A DNA stretch of 8,114 nt from an uncultured Oscillibacter sp. (GTDB taxonomy: Bacteria; Bacillota; Clostridia; Oscillospirales; Oscillospiraceae), in assembly GCA_900548505.1 (NCBI GenBank), contig URKI01000070.1:1-8114 (forward strand), given 5' to 3'. The notes below the pieces were generated by a model. That model made no database searches and had not been told where the DNA came from. It saw only the letters and a program-made list of their open reading frames with translations. Within the stretch, counting starts at the first letter, position 1. Every line of letters starts with the position of its first letter. Below are positions 1-5,582 of this stretch, piece by piece. Position numbers and translations under genes: made by a program.

Positions 1-159
1 GCAGGCACCAGCGAAGCGGAGCTGGCAGTGGAGTGGATCACCAAGGCAGGTATCCTCAAGGGGAGCGGAACCGGGGAGCTCCTGCTGGACCAGCCGCTGA
101 CAGCCCGGCGCTTTGCGGTGCTGCTGTACCGCTATGACCGCCAGCAGAAAAAGGGGTAA
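1..159 (+). CDS. C-terminal end of a protein with an SLH-like repeat (5' end outside window)
   Basis: Frame 1 is open from the window edge to a TAA at 157-159, giving 52 residues. The end reads AVEWITKAGILKGSGTGEL, then LLLDQPLTARRFAVLLYRY. It has the spacing of an S-layer homology (SLH) repeat: an aliphatic/Trp helix, a GI-x-x-G-x-G turn, a hydrophobic position where F-x-P is usual, then LT and a helix ending in LxRY. SLH repeats normally occur in sets of two or three at a terminus and anchor exported proteins to secondary cell-wall polymer. This would be the last repeat, followed by a basic tail (DRQQKKG). The usual Pro after the F/L position is replaced by Asp-Gln, so the repeat is divergent. 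What the rest of the protein does cannot be told. A short hairpin terminator follows the stop codon. Confidence 0.7.
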   Translation, partial: AGTSEAELAVEWITKAGILKGSGTGELLLDQPLTARRFAVLLYRYDRQQKKG

Positions 160-165
160 TTCCAA

Positions 166-202
166 CAGGGCGAGCGCTGGGGCGGTTCCGCCCTGCTTTT
201 CT
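166..202 (+). terminator. Intrinsic terminator of the SLH-like gene
   Basis: GGGCGG (180-185) pairs with CCGCCC (188-193), and the run CTTTTCT follows at 196-202. An alternative outer stem pairs CAGGGCG (166-172) with CGCCCTG (189-195). It begins seven bases after the TAA of the upstream gene. The U-tract is short, so termination may be partial; the larger hairpin at 421-470 could serve as back-up. Confidence 0.6.
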
Positions 203-420
203 ATGAAGGAGAAAAACAGGCGTATTTCCGCCGCCCGGTGCATATGGTGGATGAGATCATAAGCCCGGGAGGGGTTGTTTTGAAACGAGGCGGAACGAGC
301 AGGGCGTGCCTGTGCAGCCCCAGCGGCATGGTGGGTGCTCTGCATGGGGTTCATCCCCGCCTATGACTGGCTGCGCTGGCAGGTCCACTGCGGCGAGCAG
401 CCGCGATACTGCATGTAGCG
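203..420. other. Intergenic stretch without a supportable gene
   Basis: Between the two terminators I see no gene with a ribosome binding site and a convincing product. Plus frame 2 contains an ATG at 203 that stops after 19 codons. The same frame later has a 24-codon stretch from ATG 344 to TAG 416-418 that is rich in Trp, Tyr and Cys (MGFIPAYDWLRWQVHCGEQ). Neither start has a Shine-Dalgarno sequence. The base composition is that of coding DNA rather than of the AT-rich promoters elsewhere in the window, so this may be a decayed gene or the remnant of a longer one. Confidence 0.4.
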
Positions 421-470
421 GAAAAAGCAAACCAGGTACGGATGGACTTCCGTACCTGGTTTGCTTTTTC
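421..470. terminator. Bidirectional intrinsic terminator between convergent genes
   Basis: A 20-base arm at 421-440 is perfectly complementary to 451-470. The stem extends to 22 pairs (441-442 with 449-450), leaving a six-base loop TGGACT. The arm starts GAAAAAGC, so the RNA of either strand ends in a U-rich 3' side (GCTTTTTC). It lies 21 bases past the stop of the minus-strand symporter gene and 261 bases past the plus-strand SLH-like gene. It is thus the natural end of the PLP/MFS/symporter transcripts and a barrier to read-through from the left. Confidence 0.9.
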
Positions 471-490
471 AGGGGTAAGTTGGTAAAAGG

Positions 491-1909
491 TTATGTCTTG
501 GATAAAAACGCGGTCTTTTCCGCCGGAGGGGATTTGGTCAGGGCGGTGATGACCACAAAGACCACCAGGCTGGTGGCAGCCGCCATCACGTTGGAGGGAA
601 GTCCCAGGATACCGGGCGCTTTCCCCGCCAGGAAAAACTCGGAGACCAGGCCTACAGCAACAGCGCACAGCATGGAGATGAAGGCGGCGGGGGCAGTGGC
701 CCGCTTCCACACCAGGCCGATGACCAGGGGGAAGAACACGGCGGTGGAGTAGAACAGTCCGCCCAGGTACATGATGTTGATGATGTTGTCCATCAGCATG
801 GAGACGGACAGGGACAATACGCAGATCACCACCGTCACGATCCGGATGGTGCGCAGGGCGCCGTCCTCGCTGTCCTTCCGGCGGCGGAAAAAGGGATTGT
901 AGATGTCGTTGACAAACAGCGTGGATGCTGCCAGCAACATGGAGTCCGCCGTGGACATGGAGGCAGCGAAGATACCGCCCAGGATCAGTCCGGCCACGCC
1001 GGCGGGCATGTAGGACTCAATAAGCAGGGCATAGCCCATGTTGGGGTCGGAGATACCGGGCAGCAGCACCACGATGCACACGCCCAAAAGGGCCACCGCA
1101 AGACCGTAGACAAAGTAAGAGGCACCGGTAAACACAAAGGCGAAGCGGGCGGTGGCGGCGTCCTTGGCTGCCAGGACACGCTGGATGTAGTGCTGGTTGG
1201 TGGCATAGGTGAAAAAGCAGAACAGGCACCAGGAGATCACCGTGGCCGCGTCGATGTTGCCAAAGGACAGGAATCCATCCGGCAGCGCTGCGGACAATCC
1301 CGCAAGTCCCCCGGCGTGGGAGAGGGCGATGGGCAGCGCCACAGCGATGGAGGCCACAATGATGATAAACTGCACCACGTCTGTATTTACCACGGCAATG
1401 AGGCCGCCGCCCATGGTGTAGAGCACCACAAAGGTAACGCTCAGCAAAAGCCCCAGAGTTTTGGGCACGCCCAGCACGCCGTTGAGCGCCACGGCGCCCA
1501 CCATGAACTGGGTGGACAGCTGGGTGACGATGGCCAGCAGGTGCATGATAGTGGCCAGGGTGCGGGTGGGTCGGTTATAGCGCCGCTCGAAAAACTCCGT
1601 TACGGTGACCATGTGGGGCAGCTTGATCTTTCCGGCGAAAAATACGCCCAGCAGCACCAATGCCGGCACAGCGGCCCAGTCCCACCAGGCACCGGCGATG
1701 CCGATGGTATAGCAGTAGGCCATGGCGCCGATGAGGCTGCTGCCGCCGAATTCCGTGGCAGCCATGGAAAAGCCTGCCTGGATGCGGCCCAGGCGGCTGC
1801 CCGCCAGGGTGAAGTCATCCACGCACTGCACCTCTCTGGAGGAGCGGTAGCCTACATAGCCGATGATGGCGAAAATAGCCGCCACACCGAGAATGTCCGC
1901 GATATTCAT
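491..1909 (-). CDS. Sodium/solute symporter (SSS family, TC 2.A.21)
   Basis: 472-residue inner-membrane transporter, the usual SSS length, expected to couple Na+ entry to solute uptake through a LeuT-like fold. The N-terminus (MNIADILGVAAIFAIIGYVGY) is TM1, and further hydrophobic segments run throughout. The family signature is clear: AASMSTADSMLLAAS with Ser319/Thr320 at the position of the Na2-site Ser/Thr of PutP, plus a TNQHYIQRVLAAKD loop near residue 240. The start is set at ATG 1909 because AGGAGG (1918-1923) lies 8 bases upstream. The ATG at 1915 would leave 2 bases, and an open frame reaching 1963 runs through a hairpin. The gene is last in a minus-strand series after the PLP enzyme and the MFS gene, but has its own promoter candidate. 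The substrate cannot be assigned; amino acids, carboxylates or vitamins are all possible in this family. Confidence 0.9.
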   Translation of the reverse strand: MNIADILGVAAIFAIIGYVGYRSSREVQCVDDFTLAGSRLGRIQAGFSMAATEFGGSSLIGAMAYCYTIGIAGAWWDWAAVPALVLLGVFFAGKIKLPHMVTVTEFFERRYNRPTRTLATIMHLLAIVTQLSTQFMVGAVALNGVLGVPKTLGLLLSVTFVVLYTMGGGLIAVVNTDVVQFIIIVASIAVALPIALSHAGGLAGLSAALPDGFLSFGNIDAATVISWCLFCFFTYATNQHYIQRVLAAKDAATARFAFVFTGASYFVYGLAVALLGVCIVVLLPGISDPNMGYALLIESYMPAGVAGLILGGIFAASMSTADSMLLAASTLFVNDIYNPFFRRRKDSEDGALRTIRIVTVVICVLSLSVSMLMDNIINIMYLGGLFYSTAVFFPLVIGLVWKRATAPAAFISMLCAVAVGLVSEFFLAGKAPGILGLPSNVMAAATSLVVFVVITALTKSPPAEKTAFLSKT

Positions 1910-1934
1910 AATCATTCCCTCCTGCGCGGTATCA

Positions 1935-1962
1935 TGCGGAGGCAGCGATGGCTGCCTCCGCA
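1935..1962 (-). other. Perfect 12-bp hairpin in the leader of the symporter gene
   Basis: TGCGGAGGCAGC at 1935-1946 is fully complementary to 1951-1962 around a four-base loop. On the minus strand no U-run follows, so it is not a standard terminator. It begins a few bases after the predicted transcription start (about 1969) and ends 11 bases before the AGGAGG. This placement fits a 5' stabilising stem-loop, or an intercistronic processing or stability element if the upstream MFS transcript reads through. Confidence 0.65.
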
Positions 1963-1975
1963 CGGTACAGATCCA

Positions 1976-2004
1976 ATGATAGCAAACTCTGCCGGTTCAG
2001 GCAA
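1976..2004 (-). promoter_or_regulatory. Predicted sigma-A promoter of the symporter gene (extended -10)
   Basis: On the minus strand TTGCCT (2004-1999; 4 of 6 to TTGACA) is followed after exactly 17 bp by TATCAT (1981-1976; 5 of 6 to TATAAT). TG sits one base before the -10, making it an extended -10. It lies wholly in the 104-bp gap after the MFS stop codon. The start site would be near 1969, giving a leader of about 60 bases containing the 12-bp hairpin. The symporter could therefore be expressed apart from the PLP/MFS pair. Confidence 0.5.
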
Positions 2005-2013
2005 GGGCACCGG

Positions 2014-3243
2014 TCACGCCGCAGCTGCGGTCTTGGCGTTGAGCTTGCGCAGCGCCACGCAGCAGACCAGGCCCAGCACGGAGCAGGCCAGGCACAGAGC
2101 GAAGAGCTTGGTGTAGCCGTCCACACCCTTGTCCAGCCAGCCGCCCACCATGGTGTAGAAGAAGGCGTCGGGGCAGAAGCCCACGAAGGAGGCCAGGCCG
2201 ATGACGGCGCCGGTCTTTTCCACGGGGATGTTGGACTCGGCGACGGTTGCGAAGTAAATGCCGCGGAAGCCGAAGAGCAGCACGCTCAAAAGGATCATCA
2301 GCGCCACGGCCAGGTACAGCAGGGAGGGGGTGCGGGGCAGCAGCAGATAGGCGCCCTCGCAGATGGCCACGCCCACGAAGCCGACCATCAGAACCTTAAT
2401 GGAGGAGCCGGCCTTGTCCACGATGATGCCGGCCAGGGGGGAGGCGCCCATCTTGATGGCATAGGTACGCAGGATGGCCAGGGTGCCCACCAGGGCGGAG
2501 GAGATCTGGAACACATCGCTGAGGTAGGGGTTGAGGTAGGTCAGGGAGGAGAAGACCATGTAGGTGGAGAAGATGATGCCGCCGATGAGCCAGGCCTTGG
2601 GCATCTTCACGGCGCTGGCGATCTCGCGGAAAGAGACCTTGTCCACGCCTTCCACTTCCTTTTCCTTGATGAGGAAGAACAGCACCACGCCGCAGAGGAT
2701 GGAGAGGCCGGAGTACAGCCACACCACATACTTGAAGCCCACGGTCACGTCGGTGAAGGTCTCGAAGAGATACAGACCCACAAAGGAGACCACCACGCCG
2801 GCGATGCCGGACAGGCCCTCGTTGAAGCCGAAGAGCTTGCCCTGCTCGGACTTGTCGCCCAGCATACGGATGACCTTCATGGAGGCGGCCCAGAACGTGA
2901 GAATGGTGGTCACGCCCCATGCGGCGAAGATGAACAGCAGCATGGCGTAGGAGGGGAACGTAGCAAAGTACAGTCCCAGTACGCCGGAGGAGATCAGGGA
3001 GAAGGACAGCAGCTTTTTGGCGGAGAACTTGTCGGCCAGGAAGCCGCCGGGGAAGTAGAGGATGGTGGCCAGGATGCCGTACATGCTGATGAGGTTGCCC
3101 AGCTGCTGGTGGTCCAGGCCCAGGGCGGCGCGCATGGGGTCATAGAAAGTGGATTTCAGATAGGGCAGGCTGTACATCACCGTGGTACCACTGGCGATGA
3201 TGAAGATAATGAGGTATTTTTTCCAGTCAAATTTCTTTTCCAT
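2014..3243 (-). CDS. MFS transporter (NarK/YihN-like group, COG2223-type)
   Basis: 409-residue major facilitator with about 12 hydrophobic segments. MFS motif A is in the TM2-TM3 loop (GGFLADKFSAKKLL, residues 66-79, with Asp71 and the basic Lys76-Lys77). The stretch FWAASMKVIRMLGDKSEQGKLFGFNEG after TM4 resembles the E-Q-G-x-x-F-G-x-x-E-G pattern of the NarK/YihN and organophosphate-antiporter side of the superfamily rather than drug-efflux MFS. The second half repeats the six-helix bundle, ending in a basic Ala-rich tail (RKLNAKTAAAA). An AAAGGAAG ribosome site (3251-3258) precedes the ATG. The gene starts 30 bp after the PLP-enzyme stop, so the two are co-transcribed, and it may import the enzyme's substrate or export its product. 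YihN-like is a resemblance from memory; the substrate is unknown. Confidence 0.85.
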   Translation of the reverse strand: MEKKFDWKKYLIIFIIASGTTVMYSLPYLKSTFYDPMRAALGLDHQQLGNLISMYGILATILYFPGGFLADKFSAKKLLSFSLISSGVLGLYFATFPSYAMLLFIFAAWGVTTILTFWAASMKVIRMLGDKSEQGKLFGFNEGLSGIAGVVVSFVGLYLFETFTDVTVGFKYVVWLYSGLSILCGVVLFFLIKEKEVEGVDKVSFREIASAVKMPKAWLIGGIIFSTYMVFSSLTYLNPYLSDVFQISSALVGTLAILRTYAIKMGASPLAGIIVDKAGSSIKVLMVGFVGVAICEGAYLLLPRTPSLLYLAVALMILLSVLLFGFRGIYFATVAESNIPVEKTGAVIGLASFVGFCPDAFFYTMVGGWLDKGVDGYTKLFALCLACSVLGLVCCVALRKLNAKTAAAA

Positions 3244-3273
3244 TTGGTCTCTTCCTTTCTCTTTTGCGGCAGC

Positions 3274-4440
3274 TTACCGGGTCAGGGCGTCAAAGGCCTG
3301 GGTGAGGTCGCGCAGCAGGTCCTCCTTGTTTTCCAGGCCCACAGCGATGCGGATCATGCCGCTGTGCTCGATCTGGATGAGGGTGCAGCCCTCGCCCAGG
3401 GAGGTGGCGATGGTCATGAGGCGGGTGGCGTCCAGGAGCTTCTTGTTGGCCTCCTCCGGGCTCATGCCGCCGATGTTCTTCTTCAGCCAGAAGGAGACGA
3501 TGCCGCCGCCCATGCCGTGCATCTGGCGCTGGCACAGCTCATGCTGGGGATGGCTGGGCAGGGCCGGGTAGTTGACCAGGTCCACCAGGGGATGGGCCTC
3601 CAGGAACTGGGCCACTGCCAGGGCGTTTTCGCAGTGCTTGCGCACCCGCATGTCCAGCGTCATCATGCCCCGCATGATGAGCCAGGCGTTGAAGGGAGAC
3701 AGGCAGGCACCGGTGAAGCAGGGCATACCGGGGAAGTGGATGTTCTCGATGATGGCCTTGGGGCCGATGACCACGCCGCCCAGGGTGTCGCCGTGGCCGT
3801 TGATGTACTTGGTGAGGCTGTGGATGACCAGGTCGGCGCCCTCATCCAGGGCCCGCTGGATGGGCGGGGGAGCAAAGGTGCTGTCCACGATGAACAGGCA
3901 ATCGTTGTTCTTGGCGATGCGGGCCACTTCCCGGATGTTCACCAGACCCAAAGAGGGGTTGGAGGGCGTTTCCGTGTAGAGCACGGCGGTGTTGGCGCGG
4001 ATGTTCTGCATGACGCTCTCCACGTCCCGGAAGTTGGCGCAGCTCACGTCCACGCCCATCTTCTGCTCCAGGAATTCCCGGACGAACACGCCCGTGTGGG
4101 AAAAGACCTCCTCAGAGCAGAGCAGGTGATCGCCCCGCTTGAGCACGGACAGCAGCGTGGAGCAGATGGCGCCCATGCCGGAGCCGGTGCAGAGCGCGGC
4201 CTCGCCGCCCTCCAGCAGCGCCAGCTTTTCCTCCAGAGCATAGACGGTGGGGCTGCCCTCCCGGGTGTACACCAGGCCGGTGCGGTCCCAGGAGCTGTTC
4301 ATGTCATCCACCGTGTCAAAGCCGTAGGTGGCCGTCTGGTAGATGGGCATGGCCAGCGCCCGGGTGGTGGGATCGGGATGGTGGCCGCCGTGGACCATCA
4401 GCGTGTCCAGTGCCAGACCCTCCAGGGATTCTTTTGACAT
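3274..4440 (-). CDS. PLP-dependent Cys/Met-metabolism (trans-sulfuration type) enzyme, atypical active site
   Basis: 388-residue fold-type I enzyme of the cystathionine gamma-synthase/methionine gamma-lyase family (usually about 380-400), cytoplasmic. Visible landmarks, numbered from ATG 4440: YTREGSPT with Tyr58/Arg60 (phosphate contacts from the partner subunit), SGMGAI, FIVDSTFAPP with Asp186 (pyridine N), HSLTKYINGHGDTLGG with the PLP-binding Lys211, and MIRIAVGLEN with carboxylate-binding Arg364. Two departures stand out. The conserved active-site Tyr (Tyr114 in methionine gamma-lyase) is Phe113 in EVFSHTG. The QHPASMTH-containing loop before the final Arg is missing about 11 residues. 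The likely chemistry is elimination or replacement at a sulfur- or oxygen-substituted amino acid; the exact reaction is not predictable. Numbering starts at ATG 4440, the codon placed correctly for the ribosome site. First gene of the minus-strand operon, behind a MerR-type promoter. Confidence 0.9.
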   Translation of the reverse strand: MSKESLEGLALDTLMVHGGHHPDPTTRALAMPIYQTATYGFDTVDDMNSSWDRTGLVYTREGSPTVYALEEKLALLEGGEAALCTGSGMGAICSTLLSVLKRGDHLLCSEEVFSHTGVFVREFLEQKMGVDVSCANFRDVESVMQNIRANTAVLYTETPSNPSLGLVNIREVARIAKNNDCLFIVDSTFAPPPIQRALDEGADLVIHSLTKYINGHGDTLGGVVIGPKAIIENIHFPGMPCFTGACLSPFNAWLIMRGMMTLDMRVRKHCENALAVAQFLEAHPLVDLVNYPALPSHPQHELCQRQMHGMGGGIVSFWLKKNIGGMSPEEANKKLLDATRLMTIATSLGEGCTLIQIEHSGMIRIAVGLENKEDLLRDLTQAFDALTR

Positions 4441-4449
4441 AAGGATCAA

Positions 4450-4455
4450 CCTCCT
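4450..4455 (-). promoter_or_regulatory. Ribosome binding site that fixes the PLP-enzyme start
   Basis: Minus-strand AGGAGG lies 9 bases before ATG 4440. An in-frame TTG at 4449 directly abuts this site and cannot be the start, so the protein begins MSKESLEG rather than three codons earlier. Confidence 0.85.
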
Positions 4456-4539
4456 CTATAATGTAAAAGACAGTATGCGAGCTGACGGAGCGCATCCAGG
4501 GGAGCCGTGGGCTTCCGGGCACTCCTTTGTCCGAGGGTT

Positions 4540-4570
4540 ACTCTAAACCATCCCCCTGCGGCAGAGTCAA
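4540..4570 (-). promoter_or_regulatory. MerR-type promoter/operator (19-bp spacer) of the PLP-MFS operon
   Basis: On the minus strand TTGACT (4570-4565, 5 of 6 to consensus) and TAGAGT (4545-4540, 4 of 6) are separated by 19 bp, two more than optimal for sigma-A. Promoters with overlong spacers and an operator dyad inside them are characteristic of MerR-family activators such as BmrR, which twist the DNA to bring the hexamers into register. The spacer contains an imperfect dyad (ACTCTGCCGC-A-GGGGGATGGT, 6 of 10 pairs), and ACTCT/AGAGT are also inverted. A BmrR-like gene diverges 57 bp away. Transcription would start near 4533, leaving a leader of about 90 bases with modest stem-loops. Site and regulator pairing are inference. 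Confidence 0.65.
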
Positions 4571-4605
4571 CTCCAAAAATCGGCAAAAATTTTTGTGCAA
4601 TTTAA
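4571..4605 (-). promoter_or_regulatory. AT-rich UP-like element with a 12-bp palindrome
   Basis: Directly upstream (minus strand) of the -35 box lies an A/T-rich stretch with two CAAAAAT copies (4574-4580, 4584-4590) and the perfect palindrome CAAAAATTTTTG (4584-4595). A-tracts in this position commonly bind the RNA polymerase alpha C-terminal domain. The same DNA must hold the promoter of the divergent merR gene, but I could not identify convincing -35/-10 hexamers for it. Confidence 0.4.
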
Positions 4606-4626
4606 CAGATGTTGGGGGAAGTACCT

Positions 4627-5451
4627 ATGGATGACCTGTATTCCATCGGGGAGACAGCCAAGCTGAATGACGTATCCATCAAGAGTCTGCGGCATTACGA
4701 TGAGATCGGACTGCTCAAGCCCCGCTATATCGACCCGGAGACCGGCTACCGCTACTATGTATATAGTCAGTTTTCCTTCATCGACAAGATCAAGCGGTTC
4801 AAAAGCGTGGGCATGTCCCTCAAGGAGCTCAAGGAGCTGTTTCAGGGCAAGGATCTGAACCGGCTGGCAGAGTTTCTGGCGGCGGAGAAGCAGAAGCTGG
4901 ACGAGGAAGAGCGTCTGCTGCGGGAAAAGCGGCAGGATGTGGACTGGCTGTGCGAATTTATGGAGTATTCCAGAAGTCTGGAAGTAGATGACGGGCTGGA
5001 GATCCGCCAACTGCCCCAGATGCACATGATCCGGGTCCCCTGCCAGGGGGACGACTCCATGTACGCCATGGACCTGGAGCTGCGGCGCATCTCTGTGTCC
5101 GAGCCCCTGCGCTCGTGCCAGATCCTCAACCCCTACGGCTACATCCTGGATTTTGACCGGCTCATGGAAAACCGCATGTATCCCATGGCTTCCACCGTTT
5201 GCGTCCGGGAGCGGCCGCCGGTGGACTCGCCGTATCTGTTCACGGCGCCGGCGGGGCGGTATCTTTGCTGCCGGGCCAAGATCCTCTCGGAGGATTGGAG
5301 CGTGGAGCCCCTCATCCGCTACTGCACGGACCACGGCCTGCGTCCCACGCTGGTGCTGGCCTGCGAGTATCTTGCCAGTCTGTACGATCCCCGCAACTCT
5401 CCCTATGAGCTGCGGCTGCTGCTGCCGGAGGGCTGGGATGTGCCGGTGTGA
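4627..5451 (+). CDS. MerR-family transcriptional activator, BmrR-like with GyrI-like ligand domain
   Basis: 274-residue cytoplasmic DNA-binding regulator, close to the 278 of Bacillus BmrR. The N-terminal winged helix (YSIGETAKLNDVSIKSLRHY, then LLKPRYIDPETGYRYY and a SQF-IDKIKRFKSVGMSLKELKELF second HTH) matches BmrR nearly residue for residue. A long antiparallel coiled-coil helix (about residues 77-114) gives the dimer. From about residue 125 a GyrI/SOUL-like effector domain follows (LEIRQLPQMHMIRVP ... APAGRYLCC ... LVLACEYLASLY). Glu247 aligns with the drug-binding Glu253 of BmrR, suggesting a cationic lipophilic ligand. Eight Cys are scattered, without a metal-site pattern. ATG 4627 follows TGGGGGAA; ATG 4609 has no ribosome site. 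It diverges from the PLP operon, whose promoter has MerR geometry, and lies upstream of the tetR-efflux operon. Confidence 0.92.
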   Translation: MDDLYSIGETAKLNDVSIKSLRHYDEIGLLKPRYIDPETGYRYYVYSQFSFIDKIKRFKSVGMSLKELKELFQGKDLNRLAEFLAAEKQKLDEEERLLREKRQDVDWLCEFMEYSRSLEVDDGLEIRQLPQMHMIRVPCQGDDSMYAMDLELRRISVSEPLRSCQILNPYGYILDFDRLMENRMYPMASTVCVRERPPVDSPYLFTAPAGRYLCCRAKILSEDWSVEPLIRYCTDHGLRPTLVLACEYLASLYDPRNSPYELRLLLPEGWDVPV

Positions 5452-5507
5452 CGGGATGGCAATTATCCGAATAAATATGAATATTTTGTGAACTTTTCAG
5501 AGCGTAC

Positions 5508-5536
5508 TTGAAATATGACAACCTGTCATCTATGAT
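5508..5536 (+). promoter_or_regulatory. Sigma-A promoter P1 of the tetR-adaptor-ABC operon
   Basis: TTGAAA (5508-5513) and TATGAT (5531-5536), each 5 of 6 to consensus, are separated by the optimal 17 bp within the AT-rich gap after merR. The predicted start is near 5543, giving a leader of about 118 bases. One operator-like dyad fills the spacer and a second covers the start site, so an unrepressed promoter would be strong and a bound repressor would block it twice. Confidence 0.7.
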
Positions 5537-5557
5537 ATGTGACAGGTTGTCATATTT
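5511..5557. repeat. 18-bp perfect inverted repeat made of two TGACA-N3-TGTCA dyads: TetR operator pair and possible merR terminator
   Basis: Arm 5511-5528 is perfectly complementary to 5540-5557 around 11 bases. Each arm contains its own 13-bp dyad: TGACAACCTGTCA (5516-5528) and TGACAGGTTGTCA (5540-5552), 24 bp centre to centre. A palindrome within each arm is not needed for a simple hairpin, but it is what two operator sites for a dimeric repressor look like. The sites bracket the -10 box of P1, 109-145 bp before tetR. The same DNA, followed by ATTTATTTTG, could also fold in merR read-through RNA as a terminator 60 bases past the merR stop. Confidence 0.75.
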
Positions 5558-5582
5558 ATTTTGCCCACCGCGTAGAGTTTTC

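Noticed and set aside
306..752. A 148-codon plus-strand open frame over the terminator and the symporter 3' end
   Set aside because: It runs through the strong terminator hairpin, has no ribosome site, and is mostly antisense to the symporter.
1948..4437. An 829-codon plus-strand open frame opposite the MFS and PLP genes
   Set aside because: Its product is a low-complexity run of His, Gly, Ala, Asp, Glu and Gln with no domain, which is the expected antisense shadow of GC-rich codons. The minus strand encodes two recognisable proteins over the same span.
4453..4462. TATA-like stretch (CATTATAGAG on the minus strand) just before the PLP ribosome site as a -10 box
   Set aside because: A start from it would fall within or past the AGGAGG, and no -35 hexamer lies at a suitable distance.
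4316..4522. Upstream reading frame in the PLP-gene leader (ATG near 4489 on the minus strand) overlapping its start
   Set aside because: There is no ribosome site before this ATG, and the frame becomes Gly/Pro/His/Arg-rich antisense-like sequence inside the PLP gene. A regulatory leader peptide is not supported.
4567..5334. A 255-codon minus-strand open frame across the MerR gene
   Set aside because: It is antisense to a clear BmrR-like protein, has no recognisable domain and no ribosome site, and would start inside that gene.
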